The notes under the pieces were generated by a model. It was not told the origin of the DNA. It saw nothing but the letters and a program-made list of their open reading frames with translations, and ran no database searches. From NCBI GenBank assembly GCA_002480015.1, contig DLQD01000130.1:1-6886 (forward strand): a stretch of DNA of 6,886 bases. The letters are read 5' to 3'. Position 1 is the first letter of the stretch, and each line of letters starts with the position of its first letter. Below, in pieces: positions 1 through 6,703 of this stretch. This DNA is from Opitutia bacterium UBA7441. GTDB lineage: Bacteria > Verrucomicrobiota > Verrucomicrobiia > Opitutales > Coraliomargaritaceae. The position numbers were made by a program, and so were the translations under genes.

Positions 1-528
1 AGTATAGCTGGTCGTGAAACGGGCACCGGTCAGCTCTTCGAAGAGTGTGTAGAGTTTTTCACGCTCGGTGAAAGTATACATGAAAACCGTCCATGCGCCG
101 GCATCCATCCCGTAGACTCCAATCCCAAGCAGGTGCGAAGATACACGAGCTAGCTCACAGCAAAGCACACGAATGGATTCACAACGCTCGGGCACTTCGA
201 GTGCGGCGAGTTTTTCGACAGCCATCGCGTAAGCGACGTTGTTAGCCAGAGGTGCGAGGTAATCCAATCGATCCGTGTAGGGAACAAACTGGTTATAGGT
301 CATGTTCTCCGCGATCTTCTCATCTCCGCGGTGGAGATAGCCAAGCACAGGATCGCACTTCTTTACAATATCGCCGTCGAGCTCCATCTTGAGACGGAGC
401 ACCCCGTGCGTCGTCGGGTGTGAGGGACCGACGTTGAGCGCCATGGTCTCACCCTGAAGTTCGGTCTCGTGCTCGCCACTGCGGGCACCGAGGTCGCCGA
501 TCGAAATTTCTTTTGTGGTTGTGGCCAT
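1..528 (-). CDS. nuoD: NADH-quinone oxidoreductase subunit D, N-terminal 176 residues (cut by window edge)
   Basis: This is the 49-kDa-type subunit of complex I, which sits in the peripheral arm and forms much of the quinone pocket next to cluster N2. Reading the minus strand from the ATG at 526-528 gives an open frame to base 1. It contains the family motif GPSHPTTHGVLR (residues 34-45), LGYLHRGDEK (62-71) and PYTDRLDYL (83-91). By ungapped alignment to the bovine 49-kDa subunit, His41 and Tyr90 correspond to the quinone-contacting His59 and Tyr108, so the active-site entrance looks intact. Family members are about 400 residues long, so more than half lies outside the window. The gene follows nuoC after 9 bases. 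No good Shine-Dalgarno sequence precedes the ATG; the nearest AAGGAG is about 21 bases upstream, inside the end of nuoC, so translational coupling is likely (inference). The start is supported because the conserved part begins about 30 residues in, as is usual. Confidence 0.97.
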   Translation of the reverse strand, partial: MATTTKEISIGDLGARSGEHETELQGETMALNVGPSHPTTHGVLRLKMELDGDIVKKCDPVLGYLHRGDEKIAENMTYNQFVPYTDRLDYLAPLANNVAYAMAVEKLAALEVPERCESIRVLCCELARVSSHLLGIGVYGMDAGAWTVFMYTFTEREKLYTLFEELTGARFTTSYT

Positions 529-537
529 TGCTACAAA

Positions 538-1149
538 TTAAACAGGTTTCTCCTTTTCCTCCGTCCAGCTCTCATCACGGGCACGAGGCTCAGTTTGACT
601 CATCGGACCATCACCCGAAGAGACGAAGGGACCCCCCATCATCGGGGCTGGCAAGACCTTGGCGTGCGTCGATTCGGCCACGTCGGCCGCGGGAAGCGGC
701 GTTTCGATACCAGCGAGCGGAAACTCCTTACGTAGCGGGTGGTATGGATAGGCATCCCACATCAAAATGCGGCGCAGGTCCGGATGCCCCTCGTAACGAA
801 TGCCCATCAAATCATAGGTCTCGCGCTCATGCCAGTTCGCCGCGGCGAATACACCGCATAGGGAAGGCAGACTCGGCTGGATGTCGTCCGCGCAGTCCAC
901 GGCAATCCTGAGGTATTCATGCCTGGTCGTCGACAGCAAATGGTAGATCCCGGTAAAACGCGGGCTTTGCGCGTCCCAGTCCACGGCGGTGACGTCGACC
1001 AGTAAGTCGTAGCCCGAATCATCACGCAGTGCGGTGCAGAGTTCGACCAGCTTCTCGGCGGGGCAGTTGACCGCCAAGTGATCAGCAGATTCGCGCTCGG
1101 TCAAATAATCAAAACGCTGCTTCAGTTGAGCAAATTCGCTTTCGGCCAT
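538..1149 (-). CDS. nuoC: NADH-quinone oxidoreductase subunit C (30-kDa subunit)
   Basis: 203 residues. It is the complex I peripheral-arm subunit that packs against NuoD and NuoB and binds no cofactor itself. The 30-kDa signature is clear: NWHERETYDLMGIRYEGHPD (residues 105-124), then LRRIL and YHPLRKEFP (136-144). The N-terminal half shows the usual DVTAVDW (52-58) and GIYHLLS (67-73) strands. After the conserved core there is a tail of about 50 residues rich in Pro, Ala and Glu, ending in acidic and basic residues. It is a separate protein, not the NuoCD fusion of enterobacteria. It starts 3 bases after the nuoB stop and is preceded by a good ribosome binding site inside the end of nuoB. 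NuoB, C and D together form the quinone-reducing module. Confidence 0.97.
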   Translation of the reverse strand: MAESEFAQLKQRFDYLTERESADHLAVNCPAEKLVELCTALRDDSGYDLLVDVTAVDWDAQSPRFTGIYHLLSTTRHEYLRIAVDCADDIQPSLPSLCGVFAAANWHERETYDLMGIRYEGHPDLRRILMWDAYPYHPLRKEFPLAGIETPLPAADVAESTHAKVLPAPMMGGPFVSSGDGPMSQTEPRARDESWTEEKEKPV

Positions 1150-1152
1150 GAC

Positions 1153-1707
<555 letters not shown>

Positions 1708-1765
1708 GTTGATTTTAGGGTCGAATCTCGCTCGTCCTCAAAACTCAGGGAACTTAGTTTGCCAC

Positions 1766-1841
1766 TTATCCCATGCAAGCTACAATTTGATTTTATCAGC
1801 GTGATCCGTGATAAGCGGATTCACAGTTGCGAATCCGATAA
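1766..1841. repeat. Nested inverted repeats of TTATC boxes
   Basis: TTATC occurs at 1766-1770 and 1793-1797, and its complement GATAA at 1810-1814 and 1837-1841. Both pairs are centred on the same point, between bases 1803 and 1804. The inner pair extends to TTATCA / TGATAA with a 10-base spacer. The outer pair keeps a few further matches (TTATC, two bases, AT, one base, C). The last box overlaps the proposed -35 element of the fmdB-like gene. This could be an operator for a dimeric regulator, but short AT-rich boxes also arise by chance. Confidence 0.35.
1816..1837 (+). repeat. 7-bp inverted repeat (hairpin) followed by T run
   Basis: CGGATTC (1816-1822) and GAATCCG (1831-1837) are perfect complements around an 8-base loop. 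A run of eight T follows, but only after an 11-base gap, which is too far for a classical intrinsic terminator. No plus-strand gene upstream would need one. The inverted repeat is certain; its role is unknown, and it may be a regulator site. Confidence 0.45.
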
Positions 1842-1866
1842 CAAGCTCTTTTTTTTAAGATATTAC
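1838..1866 (+). promoter_or_regulatory. Candidate sigma70-type promoter of the fmdB-like gene
   Basis: ATAACA (1838-1843) and TATTAC (1861-1866) are separated by 17 bases, each matching the consensus at four of six positions. Transcription would start near 1873, giving a leader of about 24 bases. The spacer includes a run of eight T. The match is weak and the assignment is inference. Confidence 0.25.
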
Positions 1867-1896
1867 TATTTTACGCATCTCGCATCCCGCACACCT

Positions 1897-2235
1897 ATGC
1901 CTACCTACGTATATCAGGAAATCCTCCCCGACGGCTCCGAGGGCGAAACCTTCGAGTATATCCAACGCATGGCCGACGAGGCGCTCAAGACGCACCCGAA
2001 GACAGGCAATCCGGTGCGCAAGGTCTTCCACTCTCCAAATGTCTCGACTAAATACACCGAGGGCGCGACGAAATCGAAGTTGACCGACGAAAACGTCGAG
2101 AAACACGGCTTCACCCGCTATGAAAAAGACAAAGTGACCGGACGCTATCATAAGACGGCCGGCAAGGATAAACGCGCGCCTGATGTCGTCGACGCCAACC
2201 GGCTGAAAGGAATCCAGAAAAACGGGCTGATGTGA
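1897..2235 (+). CDS. FmdB-family-like small protein lacking the zinc-ribbon cysteines
   Basis: 112 residues. The N-terminus MPTYVYQ and the segment FEYIQRMADEAL...HPKTGNPVRKVF follow the layout of the FmdB/putative regulatory protein family (MPxYxYxCxxC ... FE ... CPxCGxxVxRx). The positions of all four zinc-ligand cysteines are replaced: the first CxxC region reads ILPDGSEG, and the second CPxCG reads HPKTG (residues 33-37). The protein has no cysteine at all. The C-terminal 65 residues are lysine-rich and hydrophilic (KYTEGATKSKL, FTRYEKDKVTGRYHKTAGKD) and look like a conserved, perhaps nucleic-acid-binding tail (inference). I chose the ATG at 1897 because the family starts with MPTY; the upstream extension in the same frame overlaps nuoB and is not protein-like. 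No clear Shine-Dalgarno sequence is present. It stands alone, divergent from nuoB, with a RES-toxin remnant directly downstream. Its function is not known. Confidence 0.85.
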   Translation: MPTYVYQEILPDGSEGETFEYIQRMADEALKTHPKTGNPVRKVFHSPNVSTKYTEGATKSKLTDENVEKHGFTRYEKDKVTGRYHKTAGKDKRAPDVVDANRLKGIQKNGLM

Positions 2236-2249
2236 CGACCCTGAGGTAA

Positions 2250-2426
2250 ACGCGGGCTTGGGGCAACGCCTGGTGCCGCATGCAAGCGCAGGCGGCGCTC
2301 CGGGTGCCCAGCACCGTCGTGCCGAATGAGAGCAACTACTTTCTCAACCCGCTGCACCCGGATTTCAAGGAGGCGAAGGTCGGCGAACCGCAAAACTTTG
2401 CGTTGGATGTCCGCTTGAAAATCTAG
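2250..2426 (+). pseudogene. RES-domain toxin remnant, C-terminal 58 codons only
   Basis: In this frame the translation begins TRAWGNAW and continues LRVPSTVVPNESNYFLNPLH and PDF, ending FALDVRL-K-I before TAG at 2424-2426. This matches the C-terminal end of RES-domain proteins (TR..G..W, LxVPSxxxPxExNYLxNPxHPDF, FxxDxRL). Those proteins are toxins of Xre/RES (type II) toxin-antitoxin pairs that act on NAD+. A full RES toxin has roughly 150-230 residues; here the N-terminal part with the catalytic Arg and Tyr region is missing. The frame is closed by TAA at 2247-2249, directly upstream of the first recognisable RES residue and 11 bases after the stop of the fmdB-like gene. An ATG at 2280 could start a 48-residue peptide, but it would lack the active site. 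No Xre antitoxin gene is present. I read it as the scar of a deleted toxin-antitoxin locus. Its stop overlaps the convergent stop of the next gene in a shared CTAG. Confidence 0.85.
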
Positions 2427-4294
2427 TTTTTCGTCGGCAAAACCGGCAAGGTGATGCGGGCACGTTCTTGGTCGGGGCCGCCGCCTTCGACGATGGCGCG
2501 GCGCTGGCCTTGGAGCAGAGTCATACGGTGGCCGGCGACGCGGCCGCGGTCGTCTTGAACGACGGCCTGGCCTTCAAGAATAACCTGACCTTCTTTCGGT
2601 AAGATGATCGCTTTTTTGGACGTCGCGGTGCGACCGGTCTGTTTGATGACGACGTTCTCGTGGGCTTCGATCCGCACGAGCTCGAGCGGTCTATTGACGT
2701 CCGGATTCGTGTTGGCCGCCTCCTTGGTGATGACGTCGAGGCGATCACAGGTGGCGTCGAGATTGGTCGCGGTGACGTGGACTTGCTCGGTGAAACGAAA
2801 GAGTGTTTGCTCGGGTTCTTCGATCATGCGGAGCAGATTGCTGGTCACGACGGTCTCTTGCATTTCCGTTTCGGGGGCCAGCTTGGTTTCTACCGGTGCT
2901 GAGCCGATGCTCGGGGTAAAAGCTTCGTAGCCGAGATCGGGCATCTCGGGCAATTGGACAACGACAGGGTTAGCGGCCTGGCCACGGATGATCGCGAGTT
3001 GCGGCTTGAGCTCCATAATCTGGCCGGTCACGACGGCCTCGCCATTGGTGACTTTGGGATCGCCGGTGAGCACGGCGCGCTCTTCGGCGGGATAAAAGGT
3101 AACTTGCTCGCCGGTGGCGATTTGGCCGCCCTGCTCGATCCGGACGCCGCCGTCGGCGACGATGTTTTTCACCTCGCCGACTTTGAGATTAGAATCTGTC
3201 TCCGTAGATCGCTCGGCGGACTTATTAGCGATAATCATCATTTTAGCAGCCTGCATTTGCAACGCGCCGGACATGACTTCGACCGATCCCTTAAAGAGGA
3301 AATGGTTCTCGGTGACTTGCTCACGCATGGTAATAGTATCGGCTAGAACGATAGTCTCAGAAGTCAGCGCCGAGGCGCCCTGAATGCCAAGGCCTCCCGT
3401 TTCGGTTAGTATCATCTGCGCACGGCCTTTGCCCTCGGCACCGGCGATGACGATCTCACCTGACTGGCTGCGAATCGTATGGCCACTAAGGTACGCTCCC
3501 TTCGTTTCGACGCTGGAGGAACCGGAAAGATGCGCACGCTGCTCTCGTGGGAAAAACTCGGCATCATCGGCTTTAATGGTCTTACCCTCTTGAACGATGA
3601 CGACGCCCTCTCGCGCAATAATTTGACGAATAGAATCCAACTCGCCGGGCGCAGCTGCAGGCACTCCACTCGCGCGCGCTTCTGGCGGGTCGGCCAACGC
3701 AATCAACTGCTCGCTTCGCAAAACCATCTGGTCGGAGACGGCATGCACGCTGCCAGTAAATTCAAAGTAATACTCTTTCTCGGTAGTACGCAGGAGGAGG
3801 CGCTCACTCTGGATCTCGGTCTCGCTGGCCGCCGAATTAGCCTGACCACCGGTTTCAATGAATGCACCGGCAATACCTTGCGTAAAGGTCACCACAGTAT
3901 CGTATTTGACGACAATTTCTTTAGTCTCACCAGACCATTCCCAGCCGACACCGGAAATTTTAAAATTGGCGCCGACGATCTCGATCGCGCCATCGGAATA
4001 AGCACGGTTTTCCAGAAGTCGCAGCGTGGCCTCGGGGCTGGCCATCGAGAGTTCTAGCGCCATGCGCTCGTCGCCCGAATAGACGCGCATCTCCATACCT
4101 TCAACGCGCACTTGTTCTTCGCTGTCATAGATTCCGCGGGCACCCTGAAGCACCCATTGGGTGTAGCCGTTGTCAGCAAAACGAGGCAGGCGAAAATTTT
4201 TTACCGGCGCGTTGGGCGCCATCTGCCCGAAAAGCGACCCGATTAGGCCACCCAGGACGAGGATGCTAAGAAATCGCGAACTACGCATAGGCAT
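2423..4294 (-). CDS. Exported protein with LptC-like N-terminus and three LptA/OstA-type units
   Basis: 623 residues, probably a periplasmic bridge or chaperone part of the lipopolysaccharide transport (Lpt) system. Residues 4-23 form a hydrophobic N-terminal signal or anchor (a possible cut is after LFG, residue 23); there is no lipobox. Residues 34-144 resemble LptC: RLPRFADNGYTQWVLQGARG, a middle stretch ending in GAIEIVGANFKISG, then GWEWSGETKEIVVKYDTVVTF. Three OstA-type units follow, at about 160-285, 312-438 and 483-604. Each has a strand pair such as YFEFTGSVHAVS, FLFKGSVEVMSG or FRFTEQVHVTAT. Each then has a second half such as IAREGVVIVQEGKTIKADDAEF, IVADGGVRIEQGGQIATGEQVTF or IEAHENVVIKQTGRTATSKKAII, followed by a line of the type AVLTGDPKV. 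The period is about 155-167 residues. Ordinary LptA has one such unit in about 180 residues. The start ATG could also be the one at 4288; neither has a good ribosome binding site. It lies 45 bases downstream of aspS, behind a terminator-like hairpin. Confidence 0.85.
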   Translation of the reverse strand: MPMRSSRFLSILVLGGLIGSLFGQMAPNAPVKNFRLPRFADNGYTQWVLQGARGIYDSEEQVRVEGMEMRVYSGDERMALELSMASPEATLRLLENRAYSDGAIEIVGANFKISGVGWEWSGETKEIVVKYDTVVTFTQGIAGAFIETGGQANSAASETEIQSERLLLRTTEKEYYFEFTGSVHAVSDQMVLRSEQLIALADPPEARASGVPAAAPGELDSIRQIIAREGVVIVQEGKTIKADDAEFFPREQRAHLSGSSSVETKGAYLSGHTIRSQSGEIVIAGAEGKGRAQMILTETGGLGIQGASALTSETIVLADTITMREQVTENHFLFKGSVEVMSGALQMQAAKMMIIANKSAERSTETDSNLKVGEVKNIVADGGVRIEQGGQIATGEQVTFYPAEERAVLTGDPKVTNGEAVVTGQIMELKPQLAIIRGQAANPVVVQLPEMPDLGYEAFTPSIGSAPVETKLAPETEMQETVVTSNLLRMIEEPEQTLFRFTEQVHVTATNLDATCDRLDVITKEAANTNPDVNRPLELVRIEAHENVVIKQTGRTATSKKAIILPKEGQVILEGQAVVQDDRGRVAGHRMTLLQGQRRAIVEGGGPDQERARITLPVLPTKN

Positions 4295-4321
4295 AAAGAA
4301 ACCCGGAGGGAGCTCCGGGTT
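4295..4321 (-). terminator. Intrinsic terminator-like hairpin between aspS and the LptC/LptA-like gene
   Basis: Read on the minus strand, AACCCGGAG and CTCCGGGTT form a perfect 9-bp stem (plus-strand 4300-4308 and 4313-4321) with a 4-base loop CTCC. It is followed by TCTTT, so with the last stem bases the tail reads TTTCTTT. It lies 18 bases after the aspS stop. The T tail ends exactly at the ATG of the next gene, which places the stem over that gene's ribosome-binding region. It may terminate aspS transcription, attenuate read-through, or limit translation of the downstream gene. The stem is certain; the function is inference, as the T tract is short and broken by one C. Confidence 0.65.
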
Positions 4322-4339
4322 CCAGTCTTAATTAAATGA

Positions 4340-6136
4340 TTACTTTTCTTCCTTCTTTGGCAAAACGGCCTTGATGTGTAGGTCACGCAACTGCTTCTCG
4401 GTCGCGATACCGGGGCTTGCGGTCATCATTTCCTGCCCCTTTTGGTTCTTGGGAAAGGCGATGACATCACGAATACTGCTGCGCTGCGTCAAAATGGTGA
4501 CCATCCGGTCGAGTCCGAACGCGATGCCCCCATGAGGTGGTGCACCGTATTCGAAAGCTTTAAGCATATAGCCGAAACGGCTCTCAACGACATCGGCTGG
4601 AATCTTGAGCACGTCTTCAAAGACTTTCTTCTGCAACTCCGGTTGGTGTATACGGATGCTGCCCCCACCGAGTTCGACACCATTGAGCACAAGGTCGTAG
4701 TGCTGACCGCGAACGGCCTTAGGGTCGGAATCCAATAGAGGGATATCTTCGACAACCGGCGCGGTGAAGGGATGGTGCGAGGAAACGAAGCGACCTTCGT
4801 CCTCATCGAAGAGCATGAGCGGAAATTCGATGACCCAGAGGAATTTATATTCGCTAGGATCGATCGTCAGCTTGCCGCGTTTGACCAAAAGCTGCGCCGC
4901 ATCAAGGCGGACGCGACCGAGAATCGCACAGGCACGCTCCCACTCACTGGCGGCGAAGAAAACGATATCGCCGTCTTCAATCTGGAGTAATTCGCTGAGA
5001 GCCGCCTTCTCCTCCTCAGAGAAGAACTTGACGATCGGAGATTTCCATTCGCCGCCTTCGCACTTGATAAAGGCAAGGCCCTTGGCCCCGAGTGCCTTCG
5101 CGGAATCTTCAAGACTGCGTAGCTCACCTTGCGTAAGATCCGCCAAGCCTTTGGCATTGAAAGCTTTGACCGCCCCACCCGATTCGATGGTAGCGGAAAA
5201 CACCTTAAAGCTGGAGCTTTTGAAAATTTCACAGCAATCCTTGAGCTCGAGACCGAAACGCATATCAGGCTTATCGACCCCGAAGCGGTTCATCGCATCG
5301 AAGTAACTCATGCGGAGGAAGGGCGTCTCGATATCGACACCGATCACATCCTTCCAGACCTGCTTCATGAGGCCCTCGATCAGAGCATACATATCCTCAC
5401 GGTCGATAAAAGAGAGCTCGATGTCGAGTTGAGTAAACTCGGGCTGGCGGTCCGCACGGAGGTCTTCATCCCGGAAGCAACGGGCAAGCTGGTAGTAGCG
5501 CTCGACGCCGCCGACCATCAGCATCTGCTTATACTGCTGCGGCGATTGGGGTAGTGCATAAAAAGCTCCAGGGTTCATCCGGCTAGGCACGAGAAACTCG
5601 CGGGCACCCTCGGGTGTACTCTTAAAGAGCATCGGCGTCTCGACCTCGATGAAGGCTTGTTCGTCCATGTAGTCGCGGATGGCCTTCGAGGTTTTATGGC
5701 GCATGCGGAGCATCTTGGTGTTGGTCGCGCGTCGCAGGTCGAGATAGCGGTGCGTCATGCGTAGGTCTTCGCTCACCTTGTCGGCAGAATCGTCCATCGG
5801 GAACGGCGGCGTCTTGGATACATTGAGTATCTCCAAATCGGTGGCGTGCACTTCGATCTCTCCGGTCGCGAGTTTGACGTTGGCGGTGCCGCCAAAGCGT
5901 TTTTCGACCACGCCACTCACGGAAATGACTGATTCCGGTTTGATCGAAGCGAACTTTGACTCCAAGCCCACATTAGACGGGTCGAGCACGATTTGGGTAA
6001 GCCCCTCGCGGTCGCGGAGGTCGACGAATAAAATGCCCCCGTGGTCGCGAACGGAATCGACCCAGCCACTTAAAGTGACGGTCGAACCTTCATCGGATGC
6101 ACGGAGCTGAGAACAATGGTGGGAGCGCTTCATCAT
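4340..6136 (-). CDS. aspS: Aspartyl-tRNA synthetase (bacterial type, predicted non-discriminating)
   Basis: 598 residues from the ATG at 6134-6136; the usual bacterial length is about 590. It charges tRNA-Asp with aspartate in the cytoplasm. An OB-fold anticodon-binding domain (about 1-110) includes LSGWVDSVRDHGG and FVDLRDREG. The class II core has motif 1 (FIEVETPML, 162-170), the QSPQ amino-acid loop (197-200), motif 2 (RCFRDEDLRADRQPEF, 219-234) and motif 3 (GIAFGLDRM, 537-545). A bacterial GAD insertion lies at about 290-400, and SSHHPFT at about 452-458. His32 and Gly83 in this numbering match His31 and Gly82 of Pseudomonas aeruginosa AspRS, which mark enzymes that also charge tRNA-Asn. 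The frame stays open upstream to an ATG at 6178, but family members begin at MM(K)R.HxC, so that 14-residue extension is left out. The ATG at 6131-6133 is equally possible. No strong Shine-Dalgarno sequence is seen. Confidence 0.97.
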   Translation of the reverse strand: MMKRSHHCSQLRASDEGSTVTLSGWVDSVRDHGGILFVDLRDREGLTQIVLDPSNVGLESKFASIKPESVISVSGVVEKRFGGTANVKLATGEIEVHATDLEILNVSKTPPFPMDDSADKVSEDLRMTHRYLDLRRATNTKMLRMRHKTSKAIRDYMDEQAFIEVETPMLFKSTPEGAREFLVPSRMNPGAFYALPQSPQQYKQMLMVGGVERYYQLARCFRDEDLRADRQPEFTQLDIELSFIDREDMYALIEGLMKQVWKDVIGVDIETPFLRMSYFDAMNRFGVDKPDMRFGLELKDCCEIFKSSSFKVFSATIESGGAVKAFNAKGLADLTQGELRSLEDSAKALGAKGLAFIKCEGGEWKSPIVKFFSEEEKAALSELLQIEDGDIVFFAASEWERACAILGRVRLDAAQLLVKRGKLTIDPSEYKFLWVIEFPLMLFDEDEGRFVSSHHPFTAPVVEDIPLLDSDPKAVRGQHYDLVLNGVELGGGSIRIHQPELQKKVFEDVLKIPADVVESRFGYMLKAFEYGAPPHGGIAFGLDRMVTILTQRSSIRDVIAFPKNQKGQEMMTASPGIATEKQLRDLHIKAVLPKKEEK

Positions 6137-6204
6137 AAAAGCGGCGATGAAAACACCTTGCCCCCTCGAAACAAGCACGAAAACGTGTATAAAGAATTCT
6201 GACT
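6137..6204. promoter_or_regulatory. Divergent intergenic region, aspS / 151-residue membrane protein
   Basis: This 68-base gap must serve both divergent genes. TATAAA at 6188-6193 (plus) is a possible -10 box for the right-hand gene, but it would leave a leader of only about 5 bases, and no -35 box fits. On the minus strand TTGTCA and TATACA are visible but only 14 bases apart, which is too close. No confident promoter can be drawn. Confidence 0.3.
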
Positions 6205-6660
6205 ATGACAAAGACTCTCGAACTCAAAGGCGGCCTCGTCGTGGCGCTACTCCTAATCCTCACTGGAATCGTAGGCACACTTTTCATCGTGCTCGGCCCC
6301 AAAGCCACCGACCGGTCACCGGGCGTGGTGCATGTCGGCGTACGCTACGCCAACGAAATGAGCCTCGAGTTTAACAAATACGGCAAAAACGGCCCCGGTG
6401 CGACCATCGAGCTGGTCGCCCCCGACGGCAGCGTGGCCTACAAGCATGAAAATCTGCAGATAGGCCGCAATCTTATGCCGCTCAAAGACGTCGCCAACGG
6501 TCCTTACAGCGCACAATTCAGCGCCCCGGGCTATCGGACCCGCGTCGTGCCTATCATTGTCGAAGGCCGCATGCTCAATCCCCCAAAAGACGCGGAGTTG
6601 GAAAAAGGCACACTCGCCGATTATAACATGATCGGCGTGAGGTTCGAGGTCGAGGAGTAG
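6205..6660 (+). CDS. Unknown small protein with one N-terminal membrane anchor
   Basis: 151 residues; I do not recognise the family. Residues 9-31 form one strong hydrophobic segment (GGLVVALLLILTGIVGTLFI) preceded by two lysines, so a signal anchor with the rest in the periplasm is likely. The soluble part (about 40-151) looks mostly beta: VVHVGVRYAN, GATIELVAPDGSVAYKHE, NGPYSAQFSAPGYRTRVVPI. It resembles small beta-sandwich modules such as PEGA or carboxypeptidase-regulatory-like domains, in which a GxYxxxxxxPGY pattern occurs, but this is only a resemblance. There are no cysteines, no lipobox and no catalytic motif. The ATG at 6205 sits directly before the charged-then-hydrophobic anchor, so the start is credible, though the Shine-Dalgarno sequence is weak. 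It is divergent from aspS. Codon choice is GC-rich like its neighbours, so there is no sign of transfer. Confidence 0.75.
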   Translation: MTKTLELKGGLVVALLLILTGIVGTLFIVLGPKATDRSPGVVHVGVRYANEMSLEFNKYGKNGPGATIELVAPDGSVAYKHENLQIGRNLMPLKDVANGPYSAQFSAPGYRTRVVPIIVEGRMLNPPKDAELEKGTLADYNMIGVRFEVEE

Positions 6661-6703
6661 CTAAGCTCAGGCAGATGCAATTTTAAGTGCGGGGTCAAGC
6701 GGC

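Larger units (their letters stand above)
1708..1896. promoter_or_regulatory. Divergent intergenic region, nuoB / fmdB-like gene
   Basis: A 189-base AT-richer stretch between two divergent genes, so it should hold the promoters of both the nuo cluster and the fmdB-like gene. It contains four TTATC/GATAA boxes arranged symmetrically, a 7-bp inverted repeat with an 8-base loop, a run of eight T (1849-1856) and a weak promoter-like pair for the plus strand; these are listed separately. The plus-strand frame of the fmdB-like gene stays open through this region back to an ATG at 1615, inside nuoB. The translation there does not look like a protein and overlaps nuoB, so I treat it as non-coding. I could not place a convincing minus-strand promoter for nuoB. 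Confidence 0.6.

Noticed and set aside
513..911. Plus-strand open frame opposite nuoC
   Set aside because: Antisense to a clear NuoC; the arginine- and proline-rich translation is typical of a shadow frame.
1816..1856. Intrinsic terminator formed by the 7-bp hairpin and the run of eight T
   Set aside because: The T run starts 11 bases after the stem, and no plus-strand gene ends upstream, so termination is unlikely.
2954..3346. Long plus-strand open frames opposite the LptC/LptA-like gene (also 3479-4057)
   Set aside because: These lie antisense to a coherent 623-residue protein with repeat structure, and their translations show no domain.
5129..5554. Plus-strand open frame opposite aspS (also 4764-5306)
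   Set aside because: Antisense to the strongly conserved catalytic core of AspRS; a by-product of codon bias.
6137..6178. 14-residue N-terminal extension of AspRS from an upstream ATG
   Set aside because: Family members begin at the MM(K)R.HxC stretch, and the extension would use up most of the divergent promoter region.
6177..6188. CACG-AAAA-CGTG palindrome in the aspS divergent region as an operator
   Set aside because: Only a 4-bp arm on each side; too short to separate from chance.
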